Shown: positions 31,438 to 41,200 of the stretch, piece after piece
How positions within the stretch are numbered: position 1 is the first letter of the stretch
Layout of the letters: every line of letters starts with the position of its first letter
Assembly (NCBI GenBank): GCA_905221605.1
Contig: CAJNDS010000508.1
Location: 58,567-122,566 of the forward strand
Direction of reading: 5' to 3'
DNA: 64,000 bases
Origin: Symbiodinium natans
Lineage: Eukaryota > Sar > Dinophyceae > Suessiales > Symbiodiniaceae
Made by a program: the position numbers and the translations under genes
The notes under the pieces: generated by a model
What the model saw: the letters and a program-made list of their open reading frames with translations, nothing else
The model's database searches: none
Told to the model about the DNA's origin: nothing

Positions 31438-31680
31438 GAAGTGTTACCGGGCTGCTGCATCACGAGGCCTGTTGCAAAAAAGGGTTGGAGGGTTATCGCT
31501 TCAACAGCCACGTGCAGGACAAACTTGTTTCTGAGCCGGCTCGACTTTTGTTCGGCATATCGCGAGGAGTTCATAGTTGGTGGCCGGGAGCGGGGTCGTT
31601 TCGCCTTGTTGCTGGCGTGATGTGGATGCAGCTTTGCAGATGGCAGAGGTCACATTAAACTTTCCGCAAAGCAATCCTCG

Positions 31681-31750
31681 CCCTAAACCCTAAACCCTAA
31701 ACCCTAAACCCTAAACCCCCAAACCCCTAAACCCTAAACCCCTAAACCCT
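31681..31750 (-). repeat. Interstitial telomeric array, CCCTAAA
   Basis: About nine units, some with an extra C. Confidence 0.9.
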
Positions 31751-31776
31751 TCCTCATTCCTGCCTGCGTTTGGCAG

Positions 31777-31875
31777 GATGCCCTGCCCGCGCCTGCCTTG
31801 CCCCCACCCCTCTTGGGGGACCTTGCAGAGCCTGGGCTGCCATGGAAAGCTTCCAACTCATCGCTGTCCTTTGGG
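31777..31875 (+). CDS. Exon of 99 bp, unknown protein
   Basis: Acceptor GTTTGGCAG, donor TTTGGG|GTTTAGGG, exactly 33 codons with Pro/Leu-rich start (PAPALPPPLLGDLAEPG) and a Ser-rich end. CCCTAAA upstream, TTTAGGG downstream. Confidence 0.55.
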
Positions 31876-31962
31876 GTTTAGGGTTTAGGGTTTAGGGTTT
31901 AGGGTTTAGGGTTTAGGGCTTAGGTTTGAGGGTTGAGGGTATTTTTGTGCTGGTACCATCAG

Positions 31963-32050
31963 TCTTCTATGACTGGCTACAAACCGTATTTGGGATGCCT
32001 CTAACCCCATGTGCAATCGGACATGAATTCTTCAAGCATGAAGAGCCACG
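31963..32050 (+). CDS. Exon-like island, unknown protein
   Basis: Acceptor TACCATCAG; reads FYDWLQTVFGMPLTPCAIG and HEFFKHEEP; donor CACG|GTTTAGGG. The balance of aromatic and charged residues looks like folded protein. Family unknown. Confidence 0.6.
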
Positions 32051-32239
32051 GTTTAGGGTTTAGGGTTTAGGGTTTAGGGTTTAGGGTTTAGGGTTTAGGG
32101 TTTAGGGTTTAGGCTTTTGAGACTGTGCCTTTTGATTGGCTTGCTAGAGTCTGGGAGTCCAGTCAGTAAAGCTTGGGTTTAGGGTTTAGGGTTTAGGGTT
32201 TAGGGTTTAGGGTTTAGGGTTTAGGGTTTAGGGTTTAAG
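32050..32239 (+). repeat. TTTAGGG arrays flanking the second copy of a 60-bp segment
   Basis: Arrays 32050-32114 and 32175-32239. Between them lies GGCTTTTGAGACTGTGCC... identical to that at 31230. Confidence 0.9.
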
Positions 32240-32260
32240 AGTCTATGCGCAGTTTGTTTT

Positions 32261-32360
32261 CTTAGTAGCTGAATGCTTTACACTTTTTGGGATACTATCA
32301 TCCCCTATAGACCTGAATGTATACACTTTTTTTTGAGGGCTTAGGAACTCAGGAACTAAG
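32261..32360. mobile_element. Introner-like element family 1, copy d
   Basis: CTTAGTAGCTGAATG at the left, GGAACTCAGGAACTAAG at the right, 100 bp. Confidence 0.8.
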
Positions 32361-32437
32361 TTTTTGCCATGGCCTCATACCTCTACATATACATGATCTA
32401 TGCATGCCTGCGCACCAGGATATGCCTGTCATTTTCT

Positions 32438-32516
32438 TTAGGGTTTAGGGTTTAGGGTTTAGGGTTTAGGGTTTAGGGTTTAGGGTTTAGGGTTTAGGGT
32501 TTAGGGTTTAGGGTTT
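32438..32516 (+). repeat. Interstitial telomeric array, TTTAGGG
   Basis: About 11 perfect units. Confidence 0.95.
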
Positions 32517-32565
32517 ACCCCTGAGCCTTCAAGCAAGGATGGGAGACGGTCGAGCCATCAGCTAG

Positions 32566-32615
32566 TCCCCAGAGCTGCACGGGGAGGCAGTCGTCGAAAA
32601 TGAGGTGCTCGACGG
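32566..32615 (+). CDS. Small exon, unknown protein
   Basis: Acceptor CATCAGCTAG, reading PELHGEAVVENEVLDG, donor GACGG|GTTTAGGG. 50 bp. Confidence 0.4.
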
Positions 32616-32770
32616 GTTTAGGGTTTAGGGTTTAGGGTTTAGGGTTTAGGGTTTAGGGTTTAGGGTTTAGGGTTTAGGGTTTAGGGTCCCCCCCCCAAAG
32701 TGGGCCCCAAAGAGCCGAAAGTCTGCAATTTTCGGGTGTGGGGGGCACGGGCTTCACAAGTTTTTTTTTT

Positions 32771-32801
<31 letters not shown>

Positions 32802-32810
32802 GGTAGGGTA
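32614..32810 (+). repeat. TTTAGGG array and T/G homopolymers
   Basis: Eleven units (32614-32688), then unique sequence and a T20-G23 tract at 32761-32803. Confidence 0.95.
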
Positions 32811-33094
32811 CTTTCGGGCTCCTTCGAAGGTTTTCCGCGGGAATGACCTGCAACAATGTAGGTTTCGGGCCGGCTTCTATGTCTGGTTGGTGGCTGACTT
32901 TGACTTGAATTTGATGACTGTGTTGCGTGTGGGTGCTTCTGGACAATAGGTGTGCCCGTAGTTGAATCCCCTTCTTGGAACCCCCCCAACAAAAAAACTC
33001 AGCAAAGCGGACCCTTAGCTTTAGTAAACCCGCACAATATACAATGCATCAATGCGGGAAAGACAGTGGACAAATCTGCATGGCAGCCCAAGCC

Positions 33095-33235
33095 CTGACC
33101 TCCTAAACTCCCAAACTCCCAAACTCCCAAACTCCTAAACCCCTAAACTCCTAATCTCCTAAACTCCTAATCTCCTAATCTCCTAAACTCCTAAACGCCT
33201 AAACTCCTACACTCCTAAACTCCTAAGCCCTAAAC
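33095..33235 (-). repeat. CTCCTAAA/CTCCCAAA heptamer-like block
   Basis: About 18 degenerate units of ACTCCTAA type, which looks like a strongly diverged telomeric block. Confidence 0.8.
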
Positions 33236-33255
33236 CCAGGGTGTCATGGCGGCAG

Positions 33256-33299
33256 GGTGACTCCACCCTTTGGGACGTGCCTTGGACAGAGCAATCTTG
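33256..33299 (+). CDS. 44-bp exon, unknown protein
   Basis: Acceptor GGCGGCAG, reading GDSTLWDVPWTEQS, donor CTTG|GTTCAGGG. The donor again comes from a telomere-like unit (TTCAGGG). Confidence 0.45.
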
Positions 33300-33554
33300 G
33301 TTCAGGGTTCCAGGGTCTGGGGCTCACAGCCCTGAACCCTAAACCCTAGCCCTAAACCCTAAACCCTAGCCCTAAACCCTAAACTCCAAGCGAGTCTTCC
33401 TGAAGGCTTCTTGAAATGCTGCAGTTCCTTCTGAGGCCTACTCGAAACAAGGCGGGCGAGGGGGTGCGAGACGTGCACGCAGAGAGCCCAAGTCCCGGAT
33501 GAGGGAACACAAACCTGGGGGCTTAGGGTTTAGGGTTCCAAAGACTCAGCAACT

Positions 33555-33646
33555 GCATGAATACACATTAATATATATATATACACATATAAGAATATAG
33601 TGTTATTTTATATGATATGATATTAGATGATATTATATGTTGTTTG

Positions 33647-33683
<37 letters not shown>

Positions 33684-33925
33684 CATTATATATTATATAT
33701 TCTATGTTATATGTTATATGTTATATGTTATATATTATATATTATATATTATATATTATATATTATATATTATATATTATATATTATATACTTATATTAT
33801 ATATTATATTTTGAATTCTATATTATATAATATATATTATATATTATATACTATATACTATATACTATATACTATATACTATATACTAGAATATATATAT
33901 ATATATATATATTATAGTATATATG
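33555..33925. repeat. AT-rich microsatellite (TATATTA and TATACTA)
   Basis: Long alternating AT dinucleotide and TATATTATA repeats. Open frames here are low-complexity Ile/Tyr strings, not genes. Confidence 0.95.
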
Positions 33926-34009
33926 GTAGCCCCCACCCCCACCCCCACCCCACCCAGAACCCACCCTCAAAGACATAAAGCTCGATATTTGGTTGTTTGA
34001 GCATGAGAG

Positions 34010-34505
34010 ACTATTAATTAACACTTGGCCCGCCTTAATTAATTAACATGCCTGGAACCAAGAACCAAGAACCAAGATTCTAGAAAAGTCTTGGGACGAA
34101 TCTTGGTTCCTTGGGGATGGGGGGCGTGTTAGTTAAAACGGGCCCCGTTTTAATTAGAACGCCTGGAACCAAGAACCAAGAACCAAGATTCCCAGACAAG
34201 TCTTGGGACGAATCTTGGTTCCCAGGGGGTGGGGGCGTGTTAATTTAAACGGGCCCCGTTTTAACTAGAACGCCTGGAACCAAGAACCAAGAACCAAGAT
34301 TCCCAGAAAAATCTTGGAGGAACCAAGATTCGTCCCAAGACTTTTCTGAGAATCTTGGTTCTTGGTTCTTGGTTCCAGGTGTTTTAATTGAAATGGGACC
34401 CGTTTTAATTAACACGCCCCCATCCCCAAGGAACCAAGATTCGTCCCAAGAGCGTGTTAATTAACATGGGGCCCGTGTTACTTAACACGGTGCCCAGACC
34501 ATGGG
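34010..34505. repeat. ACCAAGAACCAAG palindromic tandem repeat
   Basis: About 122-bp units with GGAACCAAGAACCAAGA and CGTTTTAATTAG blocks run forward at 34050, 34165 and 34270, then invert around 34320, giving a large hairpin. Confidence 0.85.
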
Positions 34506-34854
34506 CACCAAGAATCCCCGAGTTGGATTGCTCCACAAAACCGGAAGAAATTCATCGCCATGAGTTCTTGGGGGTGGGGGGGCAAGCTTGAGTCATTTCA
34601 TTCAGTCTGATTCAGGGCAGCTGTCTTGGTTTTCTGTTGGCTATATAGCAAAGTAATAAGTTCATATTTCGAACTATAGCTATATAAGCCCTACATAAAT
34701 AATTATGAGCACAAAAACTCTTATACGCATATTTGGAAATTTCCCGTTTTAAGTAAAGCCGGGTCCGCGAACCAAGAACCAAGAAGAACCCTGGACCTCA
34801 AAATTCAAACCCGAAACCCTACCCCTAAACCCTAAGCCCTAAACCACTTAGGCT

Positions 34855-35860
34855 TTGGGAACAAAGGTTTAGATAGGGCTGAAACATTAAGGAGACACCC
34901 CGCAGGCACCGAAGCATAATTATTCCTGAACAAAATCATTGAAACAATAGGGTCCTAGTGTAAGGTTTTGGACAAGGCTTCAGCCTGAATGCTTAACAAA
35001 TAGGGTTCACAGGAGAGGAGTTAGGCCTATACATGAAGGATACGCCCCGCAGATACCGCAGCAGGATTATTCCTAAACAATATACGTTGAAAGTATGGGA
35101 ATAGGGTCTGGGCTTTAGAAAAAGTTCTTTGGGGAAAAGGGTCTGGGCTTTAGCGAATTGCCTTCAGTGGCGAGGGAAACGTTCTACAGGAATAGGAAGA
35201 CTGAGTATTCCTAAACAATTGCCGTTGAAAGTATGGGAACAGGGTCTGGGCTTTAGTAAAAATTTGTTTAGGGATTAGGGTCTGGGCTTTATTTTGTAGT
35301 GACGCGGGGAAGCATAGAGTTTTGGACTAGGCTTCAGCCTGCACCTTCAAGAGATAGGCTGCCTGACCACCAATACTCGTTGAGAGTATGGGAATAAGGG
35401 TTCGGGCTTTATAGCTGAGGGACAAGGGTCGGTGCTTTAGCGAAATGCCTTCAGTGGCGAGGGAAACGCAAGGTTATGGACTAGATTTCAGCCGAAATCT
35501 TCAATAAGTCTTAGGTTTTCAGGAATAGGAAGCACGAATATTCCTAAACAATTTTCGTTGAAAGTACGGGAATAGGGTCTTGGCTTTAGTAAAATGTCTT
35601 TAGGGAATAGGGCCAGGGCATTTGTGAAATGCCTTTAGTGACGAGGGAAAACGAAAGATTCTGGACTAGGTGCCAGCCTAAGCCTTGAAGAAATAGGCTA
35701 TGCTACTCCTAAACAATATTCGCTGAATATGTGGGAATAGAGTCTGGGCTTTGGCGGATATCTAGTAGCAAGGGAAAATCTAAAGTTTTGGAACAAGCTG
35801 TGAGCCTAAACCGTCAAAGAATGGTTAAGTGAAATCTCTCTAGGTTTTTGCCTAAACCTT
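34855..35860 (+). repeat. Degenerate tandem repeat, about 140-185 bp
   Basis: Blocks such as GGGAATAGGGTCTGGGC, GTTTTGGACTAGGCTTC and CCTAAACAATATTCG recur in the same order at about 34925, 35075, 35210, 35380, 35550 and 35715. Stop codons occur in all frames; no gene. Confidence 0.75.
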
Positions 35861-36338
35861 TAGGGTCTGTATTTAAACCTCAAACGAATTCACATAGGGA
35901 AACTCTTTAATGTTTAGTGGAACTCTTGAAGGTTTCAGCCAAGGGCTTGTTTATCAGCTACTGGAACAACTTTGCGTACAAACGCTTAACTTGGTGTTCA
36001 AGTTATTTAGGATGCAAGCTTGGTGAATTTCTGCTGCGTGCGACCCGGAGGGGAGGGTCCAAAATCCACTTCCTCACACTGCCCTTACCCATTGGTGAAA
36101 GGGGTGGCCCGCCAGATATGGCACTTGTTGTATCGCAGCCTTCAGAAACACCCCGCCCCCTTACACGGTGCTTACGGTGGGTTCTGAGGGGGGGGGGGGA
36201 GCATTTTTCTACATACAATATAGTATGATATTATATTATATTATAGTATATGATATTATATTATATTATATGGTATTAAACTATATTTTTTGTATTTTAT
36301 TATATTATAAACATATATATATATATATGCATCGGGGG

Positions 36339-36421
36339 ATGGACTCTTGGAGAGGCTCCATCGACTTCAACGGCATCCTCCAGGAGAACGAGGAGTCCAA
36401 CCCAAACTTGCACGAGGCCAG
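36339..36421 (+). CDS. Exon-like island, unknown protein
   Basis: After an AT repeat the frame reads MDSWRGSIDFNGILQENEES, ending GGCCAG|GTTTAGGG. Strong G/C third-position bias. The GSIDFNGIL stretch is loosely EF-hand-like but lacks the full calcium loop, so no name is given. The start is unclear. Confidence 0.55.
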
Positions 36422-36489
36422 GTTTAGGGTTTAGGGTTTAGGGTTTAGGGTTTAGGGTTTAGGGTTTAGGGTTTAGGGTTTAGGGTTTG
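36422..36489 (+). repeat. Interstitial telomeric array, TTTAGGG
   Basis: Nine to ten perfect units starting inside the donor of the preceding exon. Confidence 0.95.
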
Positions 36490-36761
36490 CTGTGGTAGAG
36501 CGTAGATGCTGTGAAGGTTAGGTTTCGGAACAAGCTCGACAGCTTCGTGAGGTGCGTAGAGCAGTTTTGGCCCGATTGTGGAGGGCCATCTAACACTTTT
36601 CTCCCACCCCGCGCCGTCCGAGGCGGCAAAGCCACCCAAACCTATCCCTTTTAGGGTTTAGGCCTAAACTCAAGCAAACTGCTTACTGGCCACCCCCCAA
36701 CTGCAGGGGGGTTTAGGGTTTTGGGTTTAGGGTTTAGGGTTTAGGGTTTACGGTTTAGGAG

Positions 36762-36867
36762 CCCTAAGGGTCCATGTACGTCATTGTTATATACTTGGGC
36801 CCCAACGTCCCTATGGGAGGTAGTTACAGCCCAAGTATTCCTTATTTGGGTACATGGACCCTTAGGG
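36762..36867. mobile_element. Family 7 inverted-repeat element
   Basis: Perfect 18-bp ends CCCTAAGGGTCCATGTAC and complement; inner CCCAAGTAT/ATACTTGGG pair. Half-copies near 1541 and 1690. Confidence 0.75.
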
Positions 36868-37239
36868 AAACCCTTACAACCCTAAAAACCACTAAACTCT
36901 AAACCGCTGGATGATGCAACGTGGGCTTTCGTTCAGCTAGGCGGGATGCAAAAAAGACCTACCCCTAAACCCAAGACCCTTTTGCCATAAATCCTAAACC
37001 CTCGGGTTTTAGGGTCAGCTCGGAGGGCGCCTGCGGCACAGAGACCGGATGCAAAAGGTTTTTGTTTTGCGAAACAGCGCGGGAGCCAGGGTCTTGGAAG
37101 ACTGTTGCAAAAAGGTGGGGAGTGAGAACCGTGTGCAGGAGACGCCCTTCAGGCTTTAGGGTTCAGGGTTCATTCAGGCTTTATGGGTTCAGGAGTTCAG
37201 GCCTTAGGGTTTAGGGCTTAGGGTTTACGGTTAGGGTTT

Positions 37240-38055
37240 AGGGCCTTCAGGTCATCATCAAGACAAGCCATGGCTGCACCGCCTGTCTCGGACGTTGTGT
37301 GCTGCATCCGTATGGGTGGCCCAAGCTCTTTGGCTGTTTGCTTGATACTGAATAGATGTACATACACACATACTATTATATATATATACATACATATATG
37401 TATATATATATAATAATTATTTATATAATCAGGGCGCACCTGGACCCCTACGCCCCGTGGTGCCCCCTCCTCCCCGCCCCCCCCCCCAGCCAGTGGTGTG
37501 GTTGCGGGGTCGGGGAAAGGGTTTAAGGTTTTATGGAAAAAGACATCTATAGCGTTTAGGGTTTACAGTCCCCCGCCCCCCCCAACCTGTGATGCGGTTG
37601 GGGGGTTGGGTTAGGATTTAAGGTACAGGGTTTGGGGGAGGATACCATGGGTGGGGAGGGGGGGGGGAACTGCTAGCCGCAAACCGCAATCAAAAGAGCA
37701 ATATGTATGCTGTGTATGTAAGTTTACACGTTTTATCGGTATTCGTGTTAATTTGCACTTAGTTCATTTTGTGTTTTCACATTCATTTTTGCATGGTATG
37801 TTTTCATCCTTCGATTTCATCTCTTTTGCATTTACAATTAGTTGCGTTTGCATGTGTAGTGTAGTTGTATTTCTACGCATAGCCATTATCTATACCTGTG
37901 CCCAGATCTACTCATCTCTATCTATGTCGGTGCTGCATGAGCGGTTGTATTCACGTTGGATTGATTTGTTGGCAAAACCGCTTCGGCGGCGAATCCTAAC
38001 CAAGCCAGTCGAGCTTAGAAGCCTGCCAGCTGGAAGCTCAGCGGCCTGTTGAGGG
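37240..38055. other. Interval with microsatellite and weak open frames
   Basis: An AT/AC microsatellite at 37350-37425 is followed by GC-rich sequence and a T-rich open frame (37651-38052). Only its end (SVLHERLYSRWIDLLAKPL) looks coding. No splice sites assigned. Confidence 0.35.
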
Positions 38056-38116
38056 CTAAACCCTAAACCCTAAACCCTAAACCCCAGGCTAAGTGTGGCC
38101 AAAAACACTTAGGCTA

Positions 38117-38227
38117 AGAACTCTTCCAAGGTTCTTCTGGAGCTTCATCCTGCTCTTGGCAGTCCTCTGGGATGCGATTACCATCCCGCTGCAGCTCTTT
38201 GACCTCGGCTCCTTCTCAGCTACTTGG
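38117..38227 (+). CDS. Channel exon: S1 helix
   Basis: Reads WSFILLLAVLWDAITIP then LQLFDLGSFSATW. This matches the S1 pattern (hydrophobic helix, WD/YD, then IP) of CNG/KCNH-type channels. The donor TTGG|GTTTAGGG comes from the telomeric block. The start is either TAAG (38117) or CCAAG (38131). A CCCTAAA block lies upstream at 38056-38083. Confidence 0.7.
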
Positions 38228-41200
38228 GTTTAGGGTTTAGGGTTTAGGGTTTAGGGTTTAGGGTTTAGGGTTTAGGGTTTACGGTTTTGGGTTTAGGGTA
38301 GCTGAGTGCGTACACTTTTTACACTTTTTGGGATACGATCATCCCCTGTAAAACTGAACGCGCGCACTTTTTTGGAGGCTTATGAACTCAGCAACTAAGA
38401 CGACGCTGGACAGCATCAACACGGCGACGATCATCTTCTGGCAGATCTGCTTGCGATTGGTTTAGGGTGTAGGGTTTAGGGTTTAGGGTTTACACTCTTC
38501 CTCAAAGCTGTTGCTCCAAAAAGCTGAAAAGATCATGCACATGAGCCCTGCGTCATTTTCAGAACCTCAATCATCGGGATGTTCATGGCCCCAGGGCCCG
38601 AAGCCGTGCCCTCAACCCTAAACCTGACACCCCAAACCTAACCTGACACCTAAACCCTAAACCCCTGAGGTTAACAGACATCCCTGTCAGCTGCTTCACG
38701 GCCGTGGATCGCGACGGAGTCCTGGACTTCCGCCCTCGCTCATGTGTTCATGACTACATCAGGCCTGCAAAGCCACATGCTTCAAAAGGGACACCGAATT
38801 GTTAGGGTGTAGGGCTTAGGGTTTAGGGTTCAAAGCCGCATGCTTCAAAAGGAACACCTAATTGTTAGGGTGTTCGGTGTAGGGTTCAAAGCCGCAGGCT
38901 TCAAAAGGGACACCTAGTTGTTTGGGTGTAGGGTTTAGGGTTTGGTTTAGGGCCGAGATTTAAGCATCGAGCTCACGCATGTGGAATGAGCAAGAAGGCC
39001 CAGGATGATTACATGGTTCCGAGTTGTGCAGAAGCTTGCCGAACGTACCGGTCGGTCTGCCCACGTGCTGTTCTCAGAGCCCACTGCCCCGTAACCCCTT
39101 TGCCCTAAACCCTAAACGCTCCTTAGAAAAGAGCAAGGCGTAGCAACCCGAAGCCCTGAAACCTAAAGCCATCTTGGGTGTTCATGGGCACTCTAACCCC
39201 AATTATAAGTCAATTGTGTTAAGCGTTTAGGGGTTTTAAAGATCCGAGCATCTGTTTAATCGGCGGGGGGGCAATAAGAAAGGCAGGGCGCCGCAACAAT
39301 AAGACCATGGCAATGTATTGATTCTCTATTAAAAACAATAGGCTGCAGATTCCTGAGGTGCTGTAGCTTTGATCAAAACTGCAGCTCAGCAAGCAACATA
39401 TACATGTATCTTTATTTACTTGTTGATTGTTTATTTAATTTAATTTAATTTGTGATATATTATAATGTCAAAAACACACACACGCACACTAATATATATA
39501 TATATATATATAAATATATTATATATATTTATATAAATATATAATATATATTTATGTATATATATATATATATATATTTATTTATGTATATATATATATA
39601 CATATTACTGTCATGGCCTGTTTGGGTTTGGGGTTGAAGTCTTTTGAGGCAGGCCTGATGTCCCAGGGGATTCAAAACTGCAGAGCCAGACTACGGCCTC
39701 AGGGTTTAGGGTTTAGGGTTTAGGGTTTAGGGTTTAGGGTTTAGGGTTACCCTGAGGGAAAAGAAGCGCCGACAGATTTTTGAGCCCACTCGAAAACATG
39801 TTCTTTAAATGTGGTGGTATTGGCCCATACGAAAGCACACGTAATGAAAAGTAGTCTTCCAGGGGGGGCTTCTGGACGAAAAGCTATTCTTCAAATGTGA
39901 GCGTGCTAATTAAACAGATGCTCGGATTACTTATAACCTACTTAGAGGACTTAGGGGGCCTAGAAGTACAGTTCGAATTGGGGCTATAAGTACCCCTCTA
40001 AGCCCTAAACCCTAAACCCTACTTGGGGGTATAAAGTACCCATGAACCTCCAATCTATCCTGGCCTGCAGGGGCTGGTGTCTGCCAGACGTGCTCATGGT
40101 CTTGGGAGCCTTGTCTCGAAAGACTTAGCAGCTTAAGGTAGGGTTTAGGGGTTGAGGGGTTGAGGGGATGAGGGGTTGAGGGGTTTAGGGGTTTAGGGGT
40201 TTAGGGTTTAGTGTCTCAGTGTCTTAGTTGGCGTTTCCCGGCAGTGTTCGAAGAGGCCTGGATGCAACAAGGGTTTAGTGTCTAGCTTGCCAGGGGGTTT
40301 GGGTTCGGGGTAGGCAGTTCGTTTCCTCTTATGAGGGAATCTCTGAGTGAGTCACAGAGTCGAGACGAGTGGTGGCTCGAAGTTGCTTGGATCTGGCTAG
40401 TCCTCCAGCCCAGTTGCTAAAAAGGCTAGGCGGGTCCACAGTAAACCCTAACATCCGAAACCTCTATCCGAAACCCTTTGGACACCCTAAGGCGTCAGTT
40501 CATCTAGGCGGGAGGCAAATTTGACAAAAAACGCAATCCCCATAACAGGGTGTAGCCTACCCCGAAACCCTAACTGTAGGGTGAGGGCAAGCCAGAAACC
40601 TAAACCCTAAACCCTAAACCCTAAACCCTAAACCCTAAACCCTAAACCCTAAACCCTAAACCCTAAACCCTAAACCCTAAACCCTAAACCCTAAACCCTA
40701 AACCCTAAACCTCCACCCCTCGTACCCCAAACCAAGGAGACTTGGTTGTATCGACCGCTGCTTGGCTCGACTTCAGGGTCCCTTTTGCATCAAAGGGCTA
40801 AACCGTAAAATAGAAATATCCCATGGGTTTAGGGTTTAGGGTTTAGGGTTTAGGGTTTAGGGTTTAGGGTTCAGGGTTTAGGGTTTAGGGTTTTGGGGGG
40901 GGTGCAGGGGGACTGGAGGGGCCGGGGTCTTTCTGTCACGAGTACAGGAGGCGTGGAGGGCTGGCATAGCTCACGGGGGGGGGGGGTGTTCTCGAGGCGG
41001 GCGAAGACTCTTGGCAAGGAAAAACCTCCCTAAATCCTAAACCCTAAACCCCTAAAGGGTTTAGAGCCTCGAGTTTCGGGAGCTCGGGGCTAAGGCAAAA
41101 AGGGCTCAGGGGGCTTTTGCTCTCACCAGGGTCTTCCGTCATGTCCTTGCGACATTGCTGGGTTTAGGGTTTAGGTTTTAGGGTTTAGGGTTTAGGGATA

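Noticed and set aside
33617-33978. Ile/Tyr-rich 113-codon frame
   Set aside because: Translation of an AT microsatellite.
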